Source: Christensenella timonensis (GTDB lineage: Bacteria; Bacillota; Clostridia; Christensenellales; Christensenellaceae). From it: 64,000 bases of DNA. This document shows positions 58,801 to 64,000 of the stretch, piece after piece; within the stretch, counting starts at the first letter, position 1; every line of letters starts with the position of its first letter. The stretch covers positions 2,108,001 to 2,172,000 of the forward strand of contig NZ_FLKP01000002.1 in assembly GCF_900087015.1 (NCBI RefSeq), in the 5' to 3' direction. The notes under the pieces are model-generated. The model made no database searches, was not told where the DNA came from, and worked only from the letters and a program-made list of their open reading frames with translations. A program made the position numbers and the translations under genes.

Positions 58801-58827
58801 AAAAAGAGCCTTAACAAGGCTCTTTTT
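58801..58827 (-). terminator. Terminator of the glycyl radical enzyme-activase unit
   Basis: Perfect 12-bp stem AAAAAGAGCCTT/AAGGCTCTTTTT with a 3-nt loop, immediately after the activase stop. Confidence 0.9.
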
Positions 58828-58846
58828 GCTGGTGTTCTATTTTCCG

Positions 58847-59737
58847 TCAGCCCCCGATGACGACTGTGATCCCCATGCTTTCCAGCATTTTGGACAGTTT
58901 TTCCTGCTGCTCGTCCGTGGGCGTACGGAAGGCTTCCCCCGCATATTCCTTGCCGATCTTCCTGTACTTCGGTTCCCCGAAACGGTGGTAAGGCAGCAGG
59001 TGTATTTCGCGAAGGCCGATCTCCTTTGCAAACTCCCCTGTCCTGCGGATGTTTTCCTCGTCCGCGTTCACGCCGCCGATGAGCGGGACGCGGATGACCA
59101 TGCCGTCTCCCTTCGCCTGCGCGATCTTCCGCGCGTTTTCCAAGATCAGCTCATTGCCCATGCCGGTAAATTTTTTGTGCCGGGCGCTGTCCATGTGCTT
59201 GACGTCATAAAGCACCGTGTCGATCTTTTCCACCGCCGTTTTGATCTTATCCCACGGGACGGCCCCGCACGTCTCGATCGCCACGTCCACGCCTTCTGCG
59301 TGCAGTGCGTCCGTCAGCTCGCTGATGAAGTCCGCATGGCACAGCGCTTCGCCGCCCGAAAAGGTCACGCCGCCGCCCGATTGGTCATAAAACGCCTTGT
59401 CCTTGAGCGCCAGCTTAAGCACGCCCTCCACGTCATATTTTTTCCCGTCGATCTTCAGCGCCGCCGTGGGGCATACGTCCGCGCACACATGGCAGCCGTC
59501 GCAGCCCTCCACATATACGCCCGGCGCTTTCCTCACCTGCGTGGGGCATTCCTTCACGCACAGGCCGCAGCCCATGCAGTCGGCCTCGTTAAACTCGAAC
59601 TGCGGCTCGAATTTCTGCGATTCCGGGTTGGAACACCACTGGCACTTCAGCGGGCATCCCTTGAAAAACAGGATCGTGCGGATGCCGCCGCCGTCGTGGA
59701 TGCTGTAGCCCTGCACGTTGAATATCAAAGCTTCCAT
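58847..59737 (-). CDS. Glycyl radical enzyme activase (radical SAM)
   Basis: 296 residues. The radical-SAM CxxxCxxC is CPLKCQWC (near 29-36), followed by an insert with two ferredoxin-type [4Fe-4S] clusters (CMGCGLCVKEC, CDGCHVCADVC) and the GGE motif TFSGGEAL for SAM binding. It would generate a glycine radical on the adjacent enzyme under anaerobic conditions. The two-cluster insert is typical of activases of the dehydratase-like enzymes, not of PFL itself. It starts 42 nt after the enzyme stop and ends at a terminator. Confidence 0.94.
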   Translation of the reverse strand: MEALIFNVQGYSIHDGGGIRTILFFKGCPLKCQWCSNPESQKFEPQFEFNEADCMGCGLCVKECPTQVRKAPGVYVEGCDGCHVCADVCPTAALKIDGKKYDVEGVLKLALKDKAFYDQSGGGVTFSGGEALCHADFISELTDALHAEGVDVAIETCGAVPWDKIKTAVEKIDTVLYDVKHMDSARHKKFTGMGNELILENARKIAQAKGDGMVIRVPLIGGVNADEENIRRTGEFAKEIGLREIHLLPYHRFGEPKYRKIGKEYAGEAFRTPTDEQQEKLSKMLESMGITVVIGG

Positions 59738-59779
59738 ACCTTATGTTTCCCCTCCGTTGGACCATGTCCCGTTTTTTTT

Positions 59780-62221
59780 TCAGATCGTCGCGTTCTCCGT
59801 CCTTGTGATGATGGAATCCTGTACATCCCTCGAAAGCTCGTTGAAAAACGCGCTGTACCCTGCCACACGCACCACCAGGCTCTTATATTTGTCCGGCATC
59901 TCCTGCGCTTCTTTCAGCTTGTCCGCCGAAACGATGTTGAACTGCACATGTCCGCCGCGCATCTTGATATACGAACGAATGAGGCTCATAAACTTGTTTA
60001 AGCCCTCCTCGCCCGCGATGACCGTGGGGTTGAACTTCTGGTTGAAGATAACGCCGTTCGGGCAGCGCAGGTGGTCAAGGCCGTAGCATACGGATTTGAG
60101 CGCCGCAGTCGGGCCGTGCTTGTCCACGCCGTTGGAAGGCGAAACACCGTCCGCCAGGATCGTGCCTGCGAGCCGGCCGTCCGGCGTTGCCGCCGTGGTA
60201 TAGCCAAAGGCAACGTTTGCCGCGACCGGTACGAACGAGCCGACGAAGGGGCCGCCGTGGTATCCTTCATATCCCTCCAGGGAATCGAAGAATACATCCG
60301 CCGCATAGTGCACCATCGCGTCCACTTCTTCCTCATCGTTGCCGAATTTTTCCACACGGTTGAAAAGGTACTGCCGCATCGGCTCCTCGCCCTCAAAATT
60401 CTTGTTGAGCGCGTCGCACAGCTCCTGGATGGTATATTTCTTGTCGTCATAGACGACCTTCTTGACCGCGTACAGCGAATCGCCCGCGTTGGCAACGCCC
60501 AGGCCGAGCGGCGCTGTCCAATTGTATTTCGCGCCGCCCTTGAGCGCGTCCGTGCCGCGCTCAAGACACGTCGGCCCGATGAGCAGGGACGTCAGCGGGA
60601 TAGGCATCAGCTCTGCCTGCACCTCGTCCACGATCGCGTTCAGGCGTACCGACAGCGTGGTGGTATAGGCCATCTGCTCCTCATATGCCTTTTTCACATC
60701 GTCGAATGTTTTCAGGTCTTGCGGCTTGCCTGTGTGCGGGCCCACCTGCTTGTGGCAAATATTGCATACGCCGTCGTTTAAAGCCAGCTCGGCGATCTTC
60801 GCCACGTTGTAATATCCGCCGTTGCCCCTGTGCCATGCGTCAAGCGGCGCGTTCTCCACGCAGCCGACCGGCGCATAGTCGCGCGCATCCTCGAGCGTCA
60901 CGCCCAGGCGCTGCATGGCTTCGATATATACCTCGTCGTTCAAGATCTGCGGCATGCCGTTACCCATACGGATCGCCTCCGCGACCTTTTCCATAAATTC
61001 GTCCGGCGTACCGTTATGCAGGCGGACTGAGAAATTCGGCTGCATCAGCAATATGTGCGTATGCGCTTCCAGGCAGCGGTATGAAAGGTCGTTCGTACCG
61101 TCCGTGCCGTCGCGCTTAATGCCGCCGATCACCAGGTTCTGCCCCATCGGATAACCCGCGTGGATCCTCGCGTCCGCTTCACGGTACACCTTGATCGGTT
61201 CCGTGACCTTTACCCAGAAGGCTTCCAGAAGCTCTTGCGCCTGCTGCTTGCCGAGCACGCCGTTTTCGATATCCGCCGCATAATACGGATACATATACTG
61301 GTCAAAACGCCCCAACGTATAGGATACGCCGTTGTCGTTGATCTGCTGTACCACTTGGCAGAACCAAAGCGACTGCAGCGCCTCATGGAAGCTTTCAGCC
61401 GGGAACTCCGGCACGCGGCGGCATACCTTTGCGATGCTTTCTAGCTCTTCCCTGCGCTTTGCGTCCTTTTCTTCCCCGGCCATCTCAAGCGCCTTGTCCG
61501 CGTACCTGTGCGCAAACATGATCGTCGACTTGCAGAAGCTGATCGCTGATTCGTACCATAGGCGCTTGTCGAGGGAATCCGGCTTCGTCATGTCGAGCCC
61601 AGCCAGCTTTTGTTCACATTTCTTTGCCAGTCCGCCCAGCCCTTCGCGGCACAGCATGCCATAATCGAGCAATACGTGGCCCAGGCCGCCGTCCTCGTGC
61701 AGGCCGAGCGAGAAAACGTTCGCGTCGTAACGCTCCAGGCGGATATCGTCCGTAATGTACGACTGGATGCGGTCGGACATCGTCTTGCCTTTCCAATAGG
61801 GTACGATATCCCTGCGGTATTCTTCGATCTCTTCCTTAAGGGGAGTGAACGAATCCTGCGGGCGGCCTTCAAATGTTTCAATCTCCTCGTCGATCCATTC
61901 CACCGCAAATTCCGGGAAGAGCGGCGCGCTGCGCTGTTTGCCCGCCTGGTGCCCCACGATGATCTCGTCCGGCAAAATATAGACCGACATGCCGGCCAAT
62001 ATCTTTTCAAAAGCCTTTGCACGCCTCATCAGCGGGTGCAGGCCTTCCGTTTCCTTATAAGACTGCGTGATCAGCCGCGCACGTTCCATGCAGATATAAG
62101 ATTTCGCATTCACGACCTGGTGCCGCAGCCGCTGGCATCTTGCATACGCCTCGCTGTCCGTGTCGAATACGGCGTCGCGGTCTACCGGGATCGCATAAGT
62201 GTCCTTGTACTCTGTTTTCAT
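59780..62221 (-). CDS. Glycyl radical enzyme, dehydratase/lyase type, substrate unknown
   Basis: 813 residues from the second ATG (62219-62221), which has AGGAGG 7 nt upstream. The C-terminal glycyl radical motif is RVAGYSA (radical Gly at 788), the active-site motif GCVE has the thiyl Cys at 454 and Glu at 456. Only one active-site Cys, not the CC of pyruvate formate-lyase, so it belongs to the dehydratase/lyase clade. By eye against the glycerol dehydratase of Clostridium butyricum, His164 appears kept (His182) and Ser282 kept (Ser300), but His281 aligns with Val299 and Asp447 with Arg465 in a loop shortened by about 4 residues. A different, possibly anionic, substrate is suggested. Own strong promoter with operator-like sites; activase gene next. 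Confidence 0.92.
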   Translation of the reverse strand: MKTEYKDTYAIPVDRDAVFDTDSEAYARCQRLRHQVVNAKSYICMERARLITQSYKETEGLHPLMRRAKAFEKILAGMSVYILPDEIIVGHQAGKQRSAPLFPEFAVEWIDEEIETFEGRPQDSFTPLKEEIEEYRRDIVPYWKGKTMSDRIQSYITDDIRLERYDANVFSLGLHEDGGLGHVLLDYGMLCREGLGGLAKKCEQKLAGLDMTKPDSLDKRLWYESAISFCKSTIMFAHRYADKALEMAGEEKDAKRREELESIAKVCRRVPEFPAESFHEALQSLWFCQVVQQINDNGVSYTLGRFDQYMYPYYAADIENGVLGKQQAQELLEAFWVKVTEPIKVYREADARIHAGYPMGQNLVIGGIKRDGTDGTNDLSYRCLEAHTHILLMQPNFSVRLHNGTPDEFMEKVAEAIRMGNGMPQILNDEVYIEAMQRLGVTLEDARDYAPVGCVENAPLDAWHRGNGGYYNVAKIAELALNDGVCNICHKQVGPHTGKPQDLKTFDDVKKAYEEQMAYTTTLSVRLNAIVDEVQAELMPIPLTSLLIGPTCLERGTDALKGGAKYNWTAPLGLGVANAGDSLYAVKKVVYDDKKYTIQELCDALNKNFEGEEPMRQYLFNRVEKFGNDEEEVDAMVHYAADVFFDSLEGYEGYHGGPFVGSFVPVAANVAFGYTTAATPDGRLAGTILADGVSPSNGVDKHGPTAALKSVCYGLDHLRCPNGVIFNQKFNPTVIAGEEGLNKFMSLIRSYIKMRGGHVQFNIVSADKLKEAQEMPDKYKSLVVRVAGYSAFFNELSRDVQDSIITRTENATI

Positions 62222-62276
62222 TTTCATACCTCCTGAATTTCTTTGGTTCCCTGAAAAGAGTGATCTGATATATGGT

Positions 62277-62407
62277 AAAACGTTTTTCTAATATATAAAA
62301 AAATAAAGCTTCTGTTTCATATATAAGCGTTTTTACGGATTTTTAAACCAAATTTTCAGAAAAACCTTTTACTTCTTTATCATAACGTGCCTTTCTCGGA
62401 TTGTCAA
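62277..62407 (-). promoter_or_regulatory. Promoter and operator-like sites upstream of the glycyl radical enzyme
   Basis: Minus strand: TTGACA (62402-62407), 17-nt spacer, TATGAT (62379-62384). Two downstream motifs lie in the leader: palindrome AAAACGTTTT (62277-62286) and AAGCGTTTTTACG (62325-62337). Confidence 0.75.
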
Positions 62408-62416
62408 TATACTTTT

Positions 62417-62980
62417 TCAGCTTTCTTTGTGCGTGACGCCGTCCATCCTGTTGATCTGGGGATCTGTCCAAATGTCAAGGTCATCTCTGTTATACGAGGA
62501 AAATTCGCTGACCACGCAGCCTTCCTCCCCGCCGCAGATCCAGTGTACCGTATTGGGCTTTACCGTAAACTGTTCGCCTTTTTTTAATATAAGCTGGTGG
62601 AATACATGGAAACAGCCCTTCTTATCCTCCGGTATTTTCGCCCTGACCTCTTCTCGCGGCGTATCCTCCCCCTCGGTGTATACATAAAGCGTCCCATAGC
62701 GCACGCGGAAGGTTTCCTCCTTGCCGGCGTCCCCCTCAAACGGCGGGTGGCATTGCTCCGGGCAGATCTGGCCGGGCAGCAGCACCATTTCCTTGGCGGC
62801 ATAGCGTTTGGTATTGATGTAAATATGGATCTGGATACCGAATTCGTCAATGCGGCCGAGCCCCATATCCGCGATCTCAAGGTTCTCCTTTTCCTCCTCC
62901 GTCAAATAGATGTGCGCTTTCTCATAGTATTCCAGCGCTTTTTGCCTAATCTCTTCCCTTTTCTCCTTTGAAACTGCCAT
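62417..62980 (-). CDS. D-lyxose isomerase-like cupin (sugar ketol-isomerase family)
   Basis: 187 residues from ATG 62978-62980 (MAVSKEKREE), chosen because GGGG lies about 9 nt upstream; an ATG 6 codons earlier abuts an operator-like palindrome. The cupin metal set is visible: GQICPEQCHPPFEG and, downstream, HWICGGEEG. Characterised relatives interconvert D-lyxose and D-xylulose, or other aldose-ketose pairs. The substrate here may differ. It is divergent from the DUF4432 gene and upstream of the glycyl radical enzyme. Confidence 0.85.
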   Translation of the reverse strand: MAVSKEKREEIRQKALEYYEKAHIYLTEEEKENLEIADMGLGRIDEFGIQIHIYINTKRYAAKEMVLLPGQICPEQCHPPFEGDAGKEETFRVRYGTLYVYTEGEDTPREEVRAKIPEDKKGCFHVFHQLILKKGEQFTVKPNTVHWICGGEEGCVVSEFSSYNRDDLDIWTDPQINRMDGVTHKES

Positions 62981-63000
62981 GGTTATTTCCCCTTTCATAA

Positions 63001-63056
63001 AAAAACGTTTTTCTTTCTTGCAATTTTATATTATAATCTATTTAAGGTAAAGTCAA
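63001..63056 (-). promoter_or_regulatory. Promoter and operator of the lyxose isomerase-like gene; divergent region
   Basis: Minus strand: TTGACT (63051-63056), 17-nt spacer, TAATAT (63028-63033). A perfect 12-bp palindrome AAAAACGTTTTT (63001-63012) lies just after the start point. A plus-strand TATAAT (63032-63037) could serve the divergent gene, with the same palindrome in its -35 region. Confidence 0.7.
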
Positions 63057-63079
63057 TCCCATTAAAACGGAGGTATGCT

Positions 63080-64000
63080 ATGAATCGAAATTACCAGCAA
63101 ACACGGCCCTACATCGGGCACGATTACCAGACATTCGGCGTGCGCAGCGAAATGCTGCTGGACGGCAAGGAAAACGGCGTCAGGCTGCTGCGCCTCAAAA
63201 ACGGCGGACAGCTGCAGGCGGAGGTGGTCTGCGACCGCGGCCTCTCCCTCGGCGAGGTGGCCTACAAGGGCCTTAACCTAAGTTTCCTCTCCCATACGGG
63301 CGTCGTCGCCCCCGCCTACTATGTGGAAAACGGCAAGGATGGGTTTTACAAAAACTTCTTCGGCGGGATGATGATGTCCTGCGGCATGACGCATATGGGC
63401 GCCCCCTGCGAAGATGCTGGCAGGAGCCTTGGGCTGCACGGCCCGATGCCCTGCACTCCCGCGGAGGAGGTCTGTGCGACTGTGGAAGGCAAAAACGGCG
63501 ATGCTCCCCAGATCGTCGTGCGCGGCAAGCTGCGCCAAAGCGAGGTATATGCGGAGCACCTGGTGTGCGAGCGCACCATCCGCATGGGCTATGGCGAAAA
63601 CAAGATCTCCATCCACGACGAGATTCGGAACGAAGGCTTTGAAAAGCAGCCGTTCATGCTCCTTTACCACTTCAACTTCGGTTATCCCCTCATCAGCGAG
63701 CACACGAAGGTCTTGTTGGCGGAGCTGGAATGTACCCCGCGCGACGAGATCGCCCAGGGCGGCTTTGGCGCCCGCTACCAGATGGACGCGCCCAGCGCGG
63801 GACGCCCGGAGGAATGTTTCTTCTGCAAACTCAAGGGCAACGCGGACGGCGACACCATCGCCCTGGTGGAAAATGAAGCGCTCGGCCTGGCGGCCGCCCT
63901 CAAATACAATACCGTGCAGCTGCCCTTCATGACGGAATGGAAATCCATGATGGCGGGCGACTATGCCCTCGGCATCAACCCAGGCGTATATACGCCCATG
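63080..64000 (+). CDS. DUF4432 aldose-1-epimerase-like protein, 3' end beyond window
   Basis: 307 residues visible, still open at the window edge. MNRNYQQTRPYIGHDYQTFG, then RLLRLKNGGQLQAEVVCDRGLSLGE and LHGPMPCTPAE, fit the DUF4432 galactose-mutarotase-like family. The His of YHFNFGYPL and Glu in ECTP are possible catalytic residues as in mutarotases. GGAGG precedes the ATG (63080-63082). Members often accompany sugar uptake and isomerase genes, as here. Substrate unknown. Confidence 0.85.
   Translation, partial: MNRNYQQTRPYIGHDYQTFGVRSEMLLDGKENGVRLLRLKNGGQLQAEVVCDRGLSLGEVAYKGLNLSFLSHTGVVAPAYYVENGKDGFYKNFFGGMMMSCGMTHMGAPCEDAGRSLGLHGPMPCTPAEEVCATVEGKNGDAPQIVVRGKLRQSEVYAEHLVCERTIRMGYGENKISIHDEIRNEGFEKQPFMLLYHFNFGYPLISEHTKVLLAELECTPRDEIAQGGFGARYQMDAPSAGRPEECFFCKLKGNADGDTIALVENEALGLAAALKYNTVQLPFMTEWKSMMAGDYALGINPGVYTPM

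Noticed and set aside
59780-62227. Pyruvate formate-lyase
   Set aside because: Only one active-site Cys (GCVE), with a dehydratase-type activase carrying two extra Fe-S clusters; the PFL CC motif is absent.
62996-62998. ATG 62998 as start of the lyxose isomerase-like gene
   Set aside because: It abuts the palindrome and has no ribosome-binding site; the ATG at 62980 has one.

Overview
The window reads as a chromosomal segment of an anaerobic, non-model member of the Bacillota (class Clostridia). Several signs point this way: the conserved Firmicute order purR-spoVG-glmU-pth-mfd-yabN(mazG)-hup-rqcP and the rpoB-rpoC-ybxF-rpsL-rpsG-fusA block; strong AGGAGG ribosome-binding sites with several TTG starts; an oxygen-sensitive glycyl radical enzyme; and lipoprotein-type ABC binding proteins. 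The DNA is fairly GC-rich by eye apart from one AT-rich patch. A Christensenellales-like organism would fit, but that is an inference. The sporulation genes that usually sit between mfd and rqcP in spore formers (spoVT, spoVB) and just after rqcP (yabP, yabQ), along with divIC, are absent from those positions.

Layout. 1-12.3 kb (minus strand): information-processing block with rpoB, rpoC, an unrecognised two-TM protein, ybxF, rpsL, rpsG and partial fusA. 12.3-28.4 kb (minus): yacL, radA, a TolB-like membrane-anchored protein, an ispDF fusion, rqcP, hup, yabN/mazG, a PpiC foldase lipoprotein, mfd, pth, glmU, spoVG and purR. Intergenic gaps here hold interspersed, structured repeats. 28.5-33.0 kb: murC and a thioesterase (plus), then a lipoprotein and a gene pair corresponding to the two halves of the plant Tm-1 protein (minus). 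33.2-35.6 kb: tRNA-Pro(GGG) followed by an AT-rich mini-island with an AlbA/Schlafen-domain protein, an XRE regulator and a small divergent gene. 35.8-39.1 kb: TrkH/KtrB, a GNAT protein, a NifX-like/DUF134 pair and a flavin reductase. 39.1-44.0 kb (minus): recX-birA-P1 peptidase-acpS-nnr. 44.0-51.7 kb: a peptidoglycan-binding protein (plus), then polA-coaE-slt-family 5 binding protein-alpha-amylase (minus). 52.0-53.4 kb: a small XRE gene and lrgAB.

53.5-64.0 kb is the most interesting accessory locus. It has a complete YtfQRT/YjfF-type sugar ABC transporter (binding protein, double ATPase, two different permeases), a glycyl radical enzyme with its radical-SAM activase, a D-lyxose-isomerase-like cupin and a divergent DUF4432 mutarotase-like gene cut by the window end. 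Three near-consensus promoters in this locus (TTGACA or TTGACT, 17-nt spacer) each carry LacI/CcpA-like operator motifs (AAAACGTTTT, GTTAAACG...CGTTTAAC) near or downstream of the start point. They look like one regulon for uptake and anaerobic breakdown of an unknown sugar or polyol. In the glycyl radical enzyme, two positions that bind glycerol in B12-independent glycerol dehydratase appear replaced (His to Val, Asp to Arg), so its substrate is probably not glycerol or propanediol.

Members of each operon mostly overlap or abut, and many promoters and intrinsic terminators can be read directly. No rRNA, insertion sequence, CRISPR array or prophage was seen.
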